Part shown: in pieces, positions 1 through 8,067 of the stretch
Layout of the letters: every line of letters starts with the position of its first letter
Position numbering within the stretch: position 1 is the stretch's first letter
NCBI GenBank assembly: GCA_002450095.1
Contig: DJYK01000012.1
Coordinates: 1-64,000 of the forward strand
DNA: 64,000 nucleotides
Direction of reading: 5' to 3'
DNA from: Mageeibacillus sp. UBA6980
GTDB lineage: Bacteria; Bacillota; Clostridia; Saccharofermentanales; Saccharofermentanaceae
Translations under genes and position numbers: made by a program
The notes under the pieces: model-generated
What the model was told of the DNA's origin: nothing
Seen by the model: the letters and a program-made list of their open reading frames with translations, nothing else
Databases searched by the model: none

Positions 1-882
1 GCGATGGTTTTCCAGAACTACGCTTTGTATCCTCACATGACAGTACGTGACAATATGGCATTCTCCCTGAAGCTCAAGAAGATGCCTAAGGAAGAGATCA
101 ACCGTCGTGTTACAGAGGCTGCTAAGATCCTCGAGATCGAGCACCTCCTCGAGAGAAAGCCTAAGGCTCTCTCCGGTGGACAGAGACAGCGTGTTGCTCT
201 CGGCCGTGCTATCGTTCGTGATCCTAAGGTCTTCCTTATGGACGAGCCTCTCTCCAACTTGGATGCTAAGCTCCGTGTACAGATGCGTGTTGAGATCACA
301 AAGCTCCACCACAGACTTAAGACAACATTCGTATACGTTACACATGACCAGACAGAGGCTATGACGATGGGTACGAGAATCGTTGTTATGAAGGACGGAT
401 TCATCCAGCAGGTTGATTCTCCTACGGAACTTTACGATAACCCGATCAACACATTCGTTGCAGGATTTATCGGAATGCCTCCTATGAACTTCATCAATGC
501 TACTATCAACGTTGACGGTTCAGATGTTTATGTAACATTCGAGAATGTTACGGTTAAGCTCCCCGATCGTTATGCAGTTGAAGAGGTTATGGAGCGCGAT
601 GGTCAGGAAGTTATCTTCGGTGTACGTCCTGAGGCTATCACAGATGAAGCTACATACGTTACAGAGCACCCTGAGACAGCTTTCGCAGCTGACGTTGACG
701 TCGTTGAGATGCTCGGTGCCGAGACATATCTCTATGTTACGGTTAACGGAGCTCTTCCTCTCACATGTAGAGTTGACCCTACAACTTCTCAGTCAACAGT
801 TGGTCAGGTTGTTGACCTTGCTATCGATACTAACCGTATCCACCTCTTCGATAAGGATACAGAGCAGAGTATCATTTCCTGA
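1..882 (+). CDS. Sugar ABC transporter ATPase, UgpC/MsmK type (5' truncated)
   Basis: Cytoplasmic ATPase that powers carbohydrate import through binding-protein-dependent ABC permeases. The frame is open from base 1, so the Walker A part of the N-terminus lies outside the window. Visible are the Q-loop region ([13 protein letters not shown]), the ABC signature [14 protein letters not shown], Walker B ([12 protein letters not shown]), the switch His in [11 protein letters not shown], and a C-terminal TOBE/OB regulatory domain with GVRPEAI, typical of the MalK/UgpC/MsmK group. These ATPases often serve several sugar permeases; no permease or binding protein is in view, so the substrate is unknown. 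It is followed by a strong terminator at 905-940, which separates it from the next operon. Confidence 0.93.
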   Translation, partial: AMVFQNYALYPHMTVRDNMAFSLKLKKMPKEEINRRVTEAAKILEIEHLLERKPKALSGGQRQRVALGRAIVRDPKVFLMDEPLSNLDAKLRVQMRVEITKLHHRLKTTFVYVTHDQTEAMTMGTRIVVMKDGFIQQVDSPTELYDNPINTFVAGFIGMPPMNFINATINVDGSDVYVTFENVTVKLPDRYAVEEVMERDGQEVIFGVRPEAITDEATYVTEHPETAFAADVDVVEMLGAETYLYVTVNGALPLTCRVDPTTSQSTVGQVVDLAIDTNRIHLFDKDTEQSIIS

Positions 883-904
883 TAATTTACTCTCCAGAGT
901 TGTT

Positions 905-940
905 AAGAGTCGGTCGGATTATCCGGCCGGCTCTTTTTTT
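905..940 (+). terminator. Rho-independent terminator after the sugar ABC ATPase
   Basis: A 14-bp stem (905-918 with 922-935, two G-T wobbles) closes a 3-nt loop and runs into a T-tract at 934-940. It lies 22 nt after the stop codon and should end transcription of the ABC ATPase gene. Confidence 0.92.
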
Positions 941-968
941 CTGTTTTGTTTCAAGATCGTCTCATCCC

Positions 969-997
969 TTGTGAAAAATAACCTAAAAAGTTATTAT
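969..997 (+). promoter_or_regulatory. Candidate promoter for the regulator-ftsEX operon
   Basis: TTGTGA at 969-974 and TATTAT at 992-997 are separated by 17 bp, a plausible sigma-A promoter. It lies between the terminator at 905-940 and the ATG at 1042. Read by eye only. Confidence 0.5.
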
Positions 998-1041
998 TTA
1001 TTAGTACAAGTATGCTCGGATTTCTTGATAAGGAGTCAATT

Positions 1042-2154
1042 ATGGAAGAGATAAAAAAGTGTATAAGGACAGCGGCAACGATATTAAAATCAGAAGCTGG
1101 AGTAATGGATAAGGACGGTCTCATATTCGCATCGACCGATCCGTCAGCCGAAGGTCAGGTTGATTCGGCTTCCCGTGCCGTGATGAACGGTCAGGACAGA
1201 TTCTTGTCTACTTCCAATAAATCCTACATGAAGATCAGCATTAACGATCAGGTTCGCTACATAGTGTATCTTTGCGATACCGGTACCGGAGCGCGAGTTA
1301 ATCTCGAATTATTAGGTGAGTGGATCAATACCGTTATCAGAGAACACGGGACGGACGCAGAGAAAGAGATATTTATTAAGAGCGTTCTTCTCGAGAATGA
1401 ATTGAGCGGTGAGATCCCGGTAAAGGCAAGGGAATATAAGATCAACTTGAGCGAAGCAAGGCTCGTCATAGTCGTCAGGACCAATGAAACAGACGGCGCT
1501 TCAACTCTCGATATCCTTCAGAGCATATACGGTGAATCTTCCAATTCGACCGTTCTTGCAATGGATGAATCAACGTCACTAATAGTTCTCAATGTATCGG
1601 AGCTTTCGGAGGCAGGATCCGAGTCGGATAAAGATGCTTATGTTGACGAGATCACCGAAGCTTTATTGGACAGTCTTAATAATGAAGGCATTACGGCTTA
1701 CATCGGCGTAGGTTCCTTTGTCCCTCAGTTCCCTCAGATCGCGAAGAGCTACAGGGATGCGATGCTCGCATTAAGAGTCGGTAAGATCTTCGAGAAGAAC
1801 TGCTATATCTCCAAATACAACAGACTCGGTATCGGAAGGCTTATATATCAGCTTCCTTCTACGCTTTGCCGTATGTTCATCGAGGAGGTGTTCCCTAACG
1901 AGGCATACAAATCCCTTGATGAAGATACGCTTGCCACTATCGATTGTTTCTTCGAGAACAATCTCAACGGAAGCGAGACGAGCCGCGAATTGTTCGTTCA
2001 CAGGAATACTCTGGTCTACAGACTCGATAAAGTAAAGAAGAATACGGGGCTCGATCTTCGCTCTTTTGATGATGCCGTTATGTTTAAGATGGCTTCGATG
2101 GTCAGGACATATCTGCAGTATCTCGAGACCTCTAAGGATAATATGATCAGATGA
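1042..2154 (+). CDS. PucR/CdaR-like transcriptional regulator
   Basis: 370-residue predicted DNA-binding regulator. The C-terminal region (about residues 300-370) has the PucR-type helix-turn-helix layout: FFENNLNGSETSRELFVHRNTLVYRLDKV, where the HRNTL.YRL core is diagnostic of CdaR/PucR proteins. The N-terminal region resembles the ligand-sensing part of sugar-diacid type regulators, but the ligand cannot be told. An in-frame ATG at 1012 exists; I chose 1042 because AAGGAG at 1030-1035 is correctly spaced from it. The stop overlaps the ftsE start (ATGA), so the regulator is translationally coupled to the cell-division operon, an unusual partner for this family. The family call is solid; the target genes are unknown. 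Confidence 0.85.
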   Translation: MEEIKKCIRTAATILKSEAGVMDKDGLIFASTDPSAEGQVDSASRAVMNGQDRFLSTSNKSYMKISINDQVRYIVYLCDTGTGARVNLELLGEWINTVIREHGTDAEKEIFIKSVLLENELSGEIPVKAREYKINLSEARLVIVVRTNETDGASTLDILQSIYGESSNSTVLAMDESTSLIVLNVSELSEAGSESDKDAYVDEITEALLDSLNNEGITAYIGVGSFVPQFPQIAKSYRDAMLALRVGKIFEKNCYISKYNRLGIGRLIYQLPSTLCRMFIEEVFPNEAYKSLDEDTLATIDCFFENNLNGSETSRELFVHRNTLVYRLDKVKKNTGLDLRSFDDAVMFKMASMVRTYLQYLETSKDNMIR

Positions 2155-3407
2155 TAAAATTTCATAATGTTTGTAAACAATATAAGACCAGAGACAAGGA
2201 TTCGTGTGTTGACGCACTCAAGGGTGTTTCGTTTCTGATCGATGAAGGCGAGTTTGTCTTTATCATTGGACCTTCCGGTTCCGGTAAATCCACGATACTC
2301 AAGTGTATGTACTGTGAAGAGAAACCTACATCCGGTACTATCTCGATCGACGGATTCGTAATATCAGATATGAGCAGAGCGCTGGTTCCGGTATTAAGAA
2401 GACAGATAGGGATGGTCTTTCAGGATTTCAGGCTTATTGAATCCAAGACGGTGGCCGAGAATATATCATTTGCCGGCGAGATCATCGGATTGTCCCGTAA
2501 AAGTCTCTATCAGAAAGTACAGCTCGTTCTCAACATAGTAGGACTCAAGGATAAGGCTGATGTCTATCCGAACGAACTGTCGGGCGGTGAGCAGCAAAGA
2601 GTCGCGATCGCAAGAGCGATGCTCAACAACCCGAAGCTTATAATCGCAGATGAGCCCACCGGTAACCTCGATCCGGCGATCTCTGAGAATATCATGGGTC
2701 TTCTGCTCGATATCAACAGGTCCGGTACAACCGTGATCGTCTGTACACACGATGTTTCCCTCGTCGATAAGATGAAGAAGAGAGTCATCGAGGTCAAGGA
2801 CGGGTATATCGTCAGAGATAAAGAGAACAGTGCATATTCCGATGAAGAAGAGCGTCCCGCAGTAGAATCACTGCCTGTGGATTTCGGGGATAATGCTCAA
2901 ACGGAGAAACCTCCCGTAGGAGATTTCTATTTCGGTGATTCTCCCGTTAATGTCCCGTCTCCGGTGAGACCTGCTCCCGTGGTTCCGATGAACCCCCAGT
3001 ATCAGGCTCCCACACCTCCTGCAACTGTACCGGATGAGGACGGATATGATGATGAAGAAGTCGCATTCGGTGAAGAGATCACGGATATTTCATCATTGAT
3101 GATAGAGGATGATATCGATGAGCCTCAGAAGGTTCCCGAAGAACCGGAAGAGGAAGTATCTGATAACGCTCCGGATGACAACGCCGGTCAGGAAGTTGTT
3201 CCCGAAGAAAAGGTTCAGGAGGAGAAGGAGAATACAGAGGATACATCTTCTCCCGTCATCGAACAGCTTAAGATGACGGCACCTTCCCATCTTGATGCAA
3301 AGCCTTCGGAAGAAGTTACGGAATCCGATAAAAAGGACGATGAGAGCTGGCTGGACGAAGTCCGCCTGGATGATATAGATCTTGATATCCAGGAGGATGA
3401 CGAATGA
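2151..3407 (+). CDS. ftsE: Cell-division ABC ATPase FtsE with long acidic C-terminal tail
   Basis: FtsE pairs with FtsX to relay ATP hydrolysis in the cytoplasm to wall hydrolases outside. The first 225 or so residues are a normal FtsE: Walker A GPSGSGKST at residues 40-48, signature LSGGEQQRVAIARA, Walker B LIIADEPTGNLDP and switch His in CTHDVSL. Usual FtsE is about 220-230 residues; this one has 418. The extra 190 residues are rich in Pro, Glu and Asp, low in hydrophobic residues and end in a dense acidic stretch, so they look disordered. The DNA stays in frame with normal codon use and ftsX starts inside the stop, so the tail is real. It may recruit a partner or tune the ATPase; that is inference. 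Confidence 0.93.
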   Translation: MIKFHNVCKQYKTRDKDSCVDALKGVSFLIDEGEFVFIIGPSGSGKSTILKCMYCEEKPTSGTISIDGFVISDMSRALVPVLRRQIGMVFQDFRLIESKTVAENISFAGEIIGLSRKSLYQKVQLVLNIVGLKDKADVYPNELSGGEQQRVAIARAMLNNPKLIIADEPTGNLDPAISENIMGLLLDINRSGTTVIVCTHDVSLVDKMKKRVIEVKDGYIVRDKENSAYSDEEERPAVESLPVDFGDNAQTEKPPVGDFYFGDSPVNVPSPVRPAPVVPMNPQYQAPTPPATVPDEDGYDDEEVAFGEEITDISSLMIEDDIDEPQKVPEEPEEEVSDNAPDDNAGQEVVPEEKVQEEKENTEDTSSPVIEQLKMTAPSHLDAKPSEEVTESDKKDDESWLDEVRLDDIDLDIQEDDE

Positions 3408-4300
3408 GTATTAAGACATTTTTCAATTCGATCAAAGAGGGAATATCGGGGATCAAGCGGCATCCGTTTGTGACACTTGCATCCATAACGACTATCCTTC
3501 TTATGCTTATCATCTTAAGTATCTTCTTCGTATTCTCGGCTAATGCGAGAGTGATAATGAAGAAGCTCGGGCAGCAGCCTCCAATTGAAGTTTATATGAG
3601 ACTCGATGTCACCGAAGACCAATTGGCTCAGACGGAGCAGCTCATACATGAAGATACCAGGGTGATAGATTGCCTTAGAAGAAGCCCCGAGGAGAACTAT
3701 AACAACTTTAAGACAAACCTCGGAGACAGCCAGTCGATCCTTGATGAGTTTGATTACAACATGTATCTGCCGTATACATTCAGCGTAAGGATATCGGATC
3801 CTTCGTACGCGGATGATGTTGTCGCCAGATTGCAGACTCTTCCGGGCGTTCATAAGGTCTCGACGGAGAGCCGGGTTATGGATGTCCTTGAGAAGGCCGG
3901 AAATTACGTTAATATCGGAACGGCTGCGATGTCGATCCTCCTGTTTGTAATAGCGCTGTTTATCATATCTACCATGGTAAGGATCTCGGTATACTCGAGA
4001 GCAAATGAGATAGAGATAATGAAATTCGTCGGAGCGACAAACGCTTACATCCGACTGCCTTACGTGATCGAAGGTGCGATAATCGGATTTATCAGCGCCG
4101 TGTGTGCATGGGCGATCACGGTAGTCGCTTATAAAGCTCTTTACTCGACGGTAATGGCTAATGTCGATCCCACGAGCTTCTACGCTATCCTTCCGACCAG
4201 AGCCATAGTCTGGTACGTACTGGCCCTTGCCCTGATCACGGGTATACTGATAGGAGGAATAGGAAGCGGTATTTCTGTCAGAAAGTATATAAAAGTATGA
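3404..4300 (+). CDS. ftsX: Cell-division permease-like protein FtsX
   Basis: 298 residues with the FtsX layout: a short cytoplasmic N-terminus, TM1 at about residues 22-44, an extracytoplasmic domain of about 120 residues, and three further TM segments in the C-terminal half. The FtsX core motif region RISVYSRANEIEIMKFVGATNAYIRLPYVIEGAIIG is intact. FtsX does not transport; with FtsE it moves or activates a peptidoglycan hydrolase. It overlaps ftsE and the downstream M23 peptidase gene by 4 nt each (ATGA), so the three are probably made in fixed ratio. The next gene is the likely hydrolase partner. Confidence 0.95.
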   Translation: MSIKTFFNSIKEGISGIKRHPFVTLASITTILLMLIILSIFFVFSANARVIMKKLGQQPPIEVYMRLDVTEDQLAQTEQLIHEDTRVIDCLRRSPEENYNNFKTNLGDSQSILDEFDYNMYLPYTFSVRISDPSYADDVVARLQTLPGVHKVSTESRVMDVLEKAGNYVNIGTAAMSILLFVIALFIISTMVRISVYSRANEIEIMKFVGATNAYIRLPYVIEGAIIGFISAVCAWAITVVAYKALYSTVMANVDPTSFYAILPTRAIVWYVLALALITGILIGGIGSGISVRKYIKV

Positions 4301-5700
4301 TCATTGATTTTATTAACAATAACATTAAGAAGATTACTTCAGCGCTTATTGCGACTTCTGTTATCGGTACGCTCAGTTTTGTTGCTCTCTTGGGTCTTAA
4401 GCCGGTATGTGTATCTGCTTCGGCCGATATATTGAACCGGACACAGTTTTTCCGCTTTGATACGCAGGAGGAACTCGAAGAGAGAAGAAATGAGAGAGAT
4501 CAGGCTGTTGCCAATGCTCAGGCTGCCGCGAACATGGTCGCTTCACTTGCGGGGGAGAGAAATGCACTGTCGGGAGAACTTGCCGAGTTGAATCAGCTCT
4601 CGGAGGAACAAAGAGCTCAGTATGAGGTCATTGCTGCCCAGTTGGCGGCGGCGCTTGTTGCCAAGACCGAGGCCCTTGATGCATATATCCAGGCTCAGGA
4701 TAATCTTGCCGCTACGGAGCAGATGTTTCAGGAGAGACTATCCGTTATGTTCGAATATCAGAATAAATCGACGCTTGAAGTTCTTCTGGAATCCGACAGT
4801 ATCGCCGGTTTTTTCACAAATATGGAGATCATTACACTGATCTCCGAGGCTGATGCACAGGCTGTCGATCAGATGCAGGTTGCCCTGGAAAATGCCGAAG
4901 CTCAAAGAGAGATCGCCCTGCAGGAGGCAGACGAGATGCAGGCGATAGCTGACGAGAAGCAGGCACAGCTCGACGAACTTGAGGACAGGATCGGATATAC
5001 GACAGCCGCTTTGGAAGACATTTCAACGGAACTCGATTCCTGGACTGCTCAGGAGAATTCCCTCGAAGCGCTTGCGGCCTCTCTTGATTCCCAGATCACG
5101 GCGCTTCAGGCTCAGTATGATCAGGAAATGGCCGCTATGACAACGACAACGACAACCACAACAACAGTTGCAACCGAATCTTCTAATGAATCTCTTCCTT
5201 CGGGATCCACGGATCAAACCGAAACGGTGCAGTCAGAACCGGTTGCTACGGCGACACCCACTCCGGTTCCGACAGTTGATACGAGCGGAGTATCCTTGCA
5301 GTGGCCGACGTGGTGTCATACGATAACGTCTCCGTTCGGATACAGAGTACACCCGATCTACGGTAATACGAGATTCCATTCCGGAATCGATATCGGTGCG
5401 GGGTTCGGAGATACCATTATGGCGGCGGCATCGGGTACAGTAATCTATGTGGAGACACCTGTTCCGGGCCAGAACTGGGGCGGATCCGGATACGGCAACT
5501 ATTTCATAATCGATCATGGCAACGGCGTATCTACACTCTATGCTCACTGTTCGAATGTATATGTAAGCAACGGTCAGCAGGTATCGGCAGGAGAGGCTGT
5601 CGGTACAGTCGGATCCACGGGCGGTTCAACGGGATCTCATTTACACTTTGAAGTAAGGATAAACGGTAACAGAGTCGATCCGCTCGGATGCTTGCCGTAA
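4297..5700 (+). CDS. Secreted coiled-coil M23 murein endopeptidase, probable FtsEX partner
   Basis: 467-residue exported peptidoglycan endopeptidase. An N-terminal signal or anchor segment (about residues 14-42, ending near VSASA) is followed by a long Ala/Glu/Gln-rich coiled coil (about 50-280), a low-complexity linker beginning with nine Thr codons at 5140-5166 and continuing Pro/Thr-rich, and a C-terminal LytM/M23 domain. The zinc ligands expected for M23 are present: H and D in FHSGID near residue 361 and the last H of HLHFEV near 450. The coiled coil plus M23 design matches the EnvC or PcsB/CwlO class regulated by FtsEX, and the gene overlaps ftsX by 4 nt. I predict an active enzyme because the ligands are kept. 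Confidence 0.9.
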   Translation: MIIDFINNNIKKITSALIATSVIGTLSFVALLGLKPVCVSASADILNRTQFFRFDTQEELEERRNERDQAVANAQAAANMVASLAGERNALSGELAELNQLSEEQRAQYEVIAAQLAAALVAKTEALDAYIQAQDNLAATEQMFQERLSVMFEYQNKSTLEVLLESDSIAGFFTNMEIITLISEADAQAVDQMQVALENAEAQREIALQEADEMQAIADEKQAQLDELEDRIGYTTAALEDISTELDSWTAQENSLEALAASLDSQITALQAQYDQEMAAMTTTTTTTTTVATESSNESLPSGSTDQTETVQSEPVATATPTPVPTVDTSGVSLQWPTWCHTITSPFGYRVHPIYGNTRFHSGIDIGAGFGDTIMAAASGTVIYVETPVPGQNWGGSGYGNYFIIDHGNGVSTLYAHCSNVYVSNGQQVSAGEAVGTVGSTGGSTGSHLHFEVRINGNRVDPLGCLP

Positions 5701-5709
5701 ATAAAGATA

Positions 5710-6645
5710 ATGACGGACGACAGATATTACGCATCGGGAATGCCGACTGATGATACGAAGGATCATCTTGTAAGAGCCGTGGCTCTTCGCGGCAATGTTA
5801 AAGCGGTAGCGATCAGGACTACGGTACTGTGTGAGGAGGCGAGGCGCCTCCATAACACTTCCAATGCGGCGACCGCTGCATTGGGAAGGTTTATCACGGG
5901 TTCTCTTCTTATTGCCGAGAGCATGAAAAACGAGACTGATACCCAGACTACTCTTATCAGAGCGGATGGTCCGATGCGCGGAATGACATGCGTTTGTGAC
6001 AACAGGGGAAATGCCAGAGCGTATCCTTATGAGGGAAATGTCGAGACGACTTATTTAAGGCCGGGTAAGATCAATGTCGGCGCCGCTGTGGGTAATAAAG
6101 GCTCGCTTACCGTTATCCGCGACGTTGGATTAAAGGAACCTTATTCGGGTTCGGTAGAACTCATCTCGGGTGAGATAGCCGAGGATTTTACTTATTATCT
6201 TGCCTCATCCGAGCAGACCCCGTCGGTAGTGGCATTAGGCGTTCAGATCAAGAACGGTATCGTATCGCATGCGGGCGGAATGATGATCCAGATGATGCCG
6301 GGATACACCGATGAGGACCTCGATTATGTAGAGAAGAGGGCAAACGGAGGGTTCCCCGAGATAACGTTCCTTCTTGAAGAAGGTTTCTCTCCCGCGAAGA
6401 TCCTGGATCTTTTTATGGGAGATCCAAAGATAACATATCTTAACGGCTACCCTGTTCAGTTCTCCTGCCCCTGCAGTAAAGAACGAATGGCTGACGGTAT
6501 CGCTTCGCTCGGCAGAGCGGAGCTGTATAATATGATTAAAGAAAATAAAGATATAGAGACGGTATGTCACTTCTGCGGGAAAAAGTATCAATTCAGTCCG
6601 TCAGAAATAGAAAAACTGTTCAATATTAAGATGGGAAAGGTCTGA
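5710..6645 (+). CDS. hslO: Redox-regulated chaperone Hsp33
   Basis: Hsp33 is a cytosolic holdase switched on by oxidation of four zinc-binding cysteines. The protein ends with the defining pattern: C-P-C near residues 253-255 and C-H-F-C near 285-288, at the usual spacing. The N-terminal domain (LVRAVALRGNVKAVAIRTT) is typical. The annotated start gives 311 residues, slightly longer than usual, and no good ribosome binding site precedes it; ATG at 5740 is an alternative that would give a more typical length. It follows the M23 gene by 9 nt and probably belongs to the same transcript. A weak AT-rich hairpin (6663-6679) follows. Confidence 0.93.
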   Translation: MTDDRYYASGMPTDDTKDHLVRAVALRGNVKAVAIRTTVLCEEARRLHNTSNAATAALGRFITGSLLIAESMKNETDTQTTLIRADGPMRGMTCVCDNRGNARAYPYEGNVETTYLRPGKINVGAAVGNKGSLTVIRDVGLKEPYSGSVELISGEIAEDFTYYLASSEQTPSVVALGVQIKNGIVSHAGGMMIQMMPGYTDEDLDYVEKRANGGFPEITFLLEEGFSPAKILDLFMGDPKITYLNGYPVQFSCPCSKERMADGIASLGRAELYNMIKENKDIETVCHFCGKKYQFSPSEIEKLFNIKMGKV

Positions 6646-6690
6646 AAACCTGATCTTTTATAAAAAATCAACGATTTTTCCAAAAAGGTA

Positions 6691-6719
6691 TTGCTTCAAA
6701 TCAAAACGCGTAGTACAAT
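6691..6719 (+). promoter_or_regulatory. Promoter of the S10-spc ribosomal operon
   Basis: TTGCTT at 6691-6696 and TACAAT at 6714-6719 with 17-bp spacing. It is the only good promoter match between hslO and rpsJ and would give a transcript with a leader of about 265 nt. Confidence 0.7.
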
Positions 6720-6724
6720 TGCAC

Positions 6725-6990
6725 CCGTGCGACTTTAGGGGAGCATATGCAATGAAACTGAAGATTGCCGTCGTAGCGTGAGCTGCATTGCACGGCGGGT
6801 AACTTCAGCGGAGCAGTCGGAGCAGGACTCCGGCGATTCGGCTATAAGCCGGCAGCGACCAATATCGGAACCGTTGCCCGGGAGCCAAAGTGCCGTAGCA
6901 GATACGGTAACTGGATATCCGGGTTTTTGAATGGAAGATAAGGAAACGCCCGGCAAGGTTGAATAAAAATACAGCATCATTGGAGGAAAT
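6725..6990 (+). ncRNA. Structured leader RNA upstream of rpsJ (candidate r-protein leader)
   Basis: This fills the only gene-free stretch above 300 bases in the window (6646-6993). It contains several inverted repeats: CCGTGC 6725-6730 with GCACGG 6790-6795; TGCAATG 6748-6754 with CATTGCA 6786-6792 (these two share bases and exclude one another); CGGAG 6818-6822 with CTCCG 6828-6832; CGGCT 6839-6843 with AGCCG 6847-6851; CCGTA 6893-6897 with TACGG 6903-6907; CCGGG 6919-6923 with CCCGG 6948-6952. No T-tract terminator is seen. Ribosomal operons are often autoregulated through such leaders, but I do not recognise a named family. It also holds a 9-codon ORF at 6752-6781. Confidence 0.5.
6752..6781 (+). 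CDS. Possible 9-residue leader peptide ORF
   Basis: An ATG at 6752 opens a frame of nine codons (MKLKIAVVA) ending in TGA at 6779-6781. AGGGGAG at 6737-6743 is placed as a ribosome binding site 8 nt upstream. The ORF lies in the loop of the TGCAATG/CATTGCA stem, so translation could influence folding of the leader. An ORF this short can arise by chance; nothing else supports it. Confidence 0.2.
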   Translation: MKLKIAVVA

Positions 6991-6993
6991 GAA

Positions 6994-7302
6994 ATGGCAA
7001 GTCAGAAGTTGAGAATCAGGATCAAGGCTTATGATCACAAGCTCCTTGACGAGAGTGTCGGATCCATCATCGAAGCGGTTAAGAGAACAGGCGCGTCCTT
7101 CTCCGGACCTATCCCGCTTCCTACAGAGAAAGAGGTCGTTACGATCTTGAGATCACCTCACAAGTACAAGGATTCCCGTGAGCAGTTCGAGCAGAGAACA
7201 CATAAGAGATTGATCGATGTATATACATCCAACAACAGCCTCGTAGAGGCACTTAAGAAGCTTGACTTACCTGCCGGCGTTACTATTGAGCTCAAGGCGT
7301 AA
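6994..7302 (+). CDS. rpsJ: 30S ribosomal protein uS10
   Basis: 102 residues, the normal length for uS10 (NusE), which sits in the 30S head and also joins NusB in antitermination complexes. The family core is complete ([14 protein letters not shown] near the start, [10 protein letters not shown] and [20 protein letters not shown] later). It opens the S10 operon behind a structured leader, with GGAGG at 6982-6986. No str operon genes (rpsL, rpsG, fusA, tuf) precede it here; hslO does. Confidence 0.98.
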   Translation: MASQKLRIRIKAYDHKLLDESVGSIIEAVKRTGASFSGPIPLPTEKEVVTILRSPHKYKDSREQFEQRTHKRLIDVYTSNNSLVEALKKLDLPAGVTIELKA

Positions 7303-7325
7303 TAGTAATTAAGACAGGAATTAAT

Positions 7326-7386
7326 CGGTTTACGGAACCGCCAAGTCCGTAACACCGAGGTCATGTTCGCACAAAAGCGAGCGAAC
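7326..7386 (+). other. Hairpins in the rpsJ-rplC spacer
   Basis: The 111-nt spacer between rpsJ and rplC is long for this operon. It holds CGGTT 7326-7330 with AACCG 7336-7340, and GTTCGC 7365-7370 with GCGAAC 7381-7386; the second has a competing shorter register (TCGC 7367-7370 with GCGA 7377-7380). No terminator T-tract follows. It may be an RNA processing or regulatory site. Confidence 0.4.
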
Positions 7387-7413
7387 CAATAACCTAAACA
7401 GGAGGAAAGAAGA

Positions 7414-8046
7414 ATGGCAAAATTTGTTATCGGCAGAAAGTCCGGCATGACACAGCTTTTCGATGAGAACGGTAATGTCATACCAGCAACCGTCATTGAA
7501 GTAGAGCCCATGTACGTGCTCCAGAACAAGACGGTTGAGACAGACGGCTACAAGGCTGTTAAGGTCGGATCCGGCTCAGTTCGCGAGAAGCTCGTGAATA
7601 AGCCTGACCAGGGACAGTTCAAGAAGGCCGGAGTCGAGGTTAAGAAGGTAATCCGCGAGTTCAAGACTGAAGAAGACTTCGAGCTCGGTCAGGAGATCAA
7701 GGTATCAGACATGTTCTCCGTAGGAGATCAGGTTGATGTAAGCGGTGTTTCCAAGGGTAAAGGTTTCCAGGGTAACATCAAGCGTCACGGACAGAAGGGC
7801 GGACCTTCAGGTCACGGTTCCATGTACCACAGAAGAGTCGGTTCTATGGGCGCTACATCTACACCGGGTCGTGTAATGCCCGGCAAGAAGATGCCTGGAC
7901 ATATGGGTGCGGTTAACTGCACAGTACAGAACCTGAGTGTCGTTATGGTTGACGGCGACAGAGGAATCCTCGTCTTAAAGGGCGCGATTCCCGGACCTAA
8001 GGGAGGTCTTGTTACAGTAGAGACTTCCGTTAAGGCTTCAAAGTAA
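7414..8046 (+). CDS. rplC: 50S ribosomal protein uL3
   Basis: 210 residues, normal size. uL3 nucleates 50S assembly and reaches toward the peptidyl transferase centre with its long central loop. That loop region is present ([21 protein letters not shown], then [16 protein letters not shown]), including the Gln usually methylated in bacteria. The start follows AGGAGG at 7401-7406. Second gene of the S10 operon, 21 nt before rplD. Confidence 0.98.
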   Translation: MAKFVIGRKSGMTQLFDENGNVIPATVIEVEPMYVLQNKTVETDGYKAVKVGSGSVREKLVNKPDQGQFKKAGVEVKKVIREFKTEEDFELGQEIKVSDMFSVGDQVDVSGVSKGKGFQGNIKRHGQKGGPSGHGSMYHRRVGSMGATSTPGRVMPGKKMPGHMGAVNCTVQNLSVVMVDGDRGILVLKGAIPGPKGGLVTVETSVKASK

Positions 8047-8067
8047 TAGGCGGGAGGAGAGATAAAA

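Noticed and set aside
1012..1041. Upstream ATG at 1012 as the start of the PucR-like regulator
   Set aside because: The ribosome binding site at 1030-1035 lies after it and points to the ATG at 1042.
5140..5166. Run of Thr codons as a possible microsatellite or phase-variable tract
   Set aside because: The DNA is an imperfect ACA/ACG/ACC mix rather than a pure repeat, and slipping by one triplet would not change frame. It is best read as a linker.
6663..6679. Hairpin after hslO as a strong terminator
   Set aside because: The stem is seven pairs, almost all A-T, with only a five-base T arm and no tract beyond it; kept only as a weak possibility in the hslO entry.
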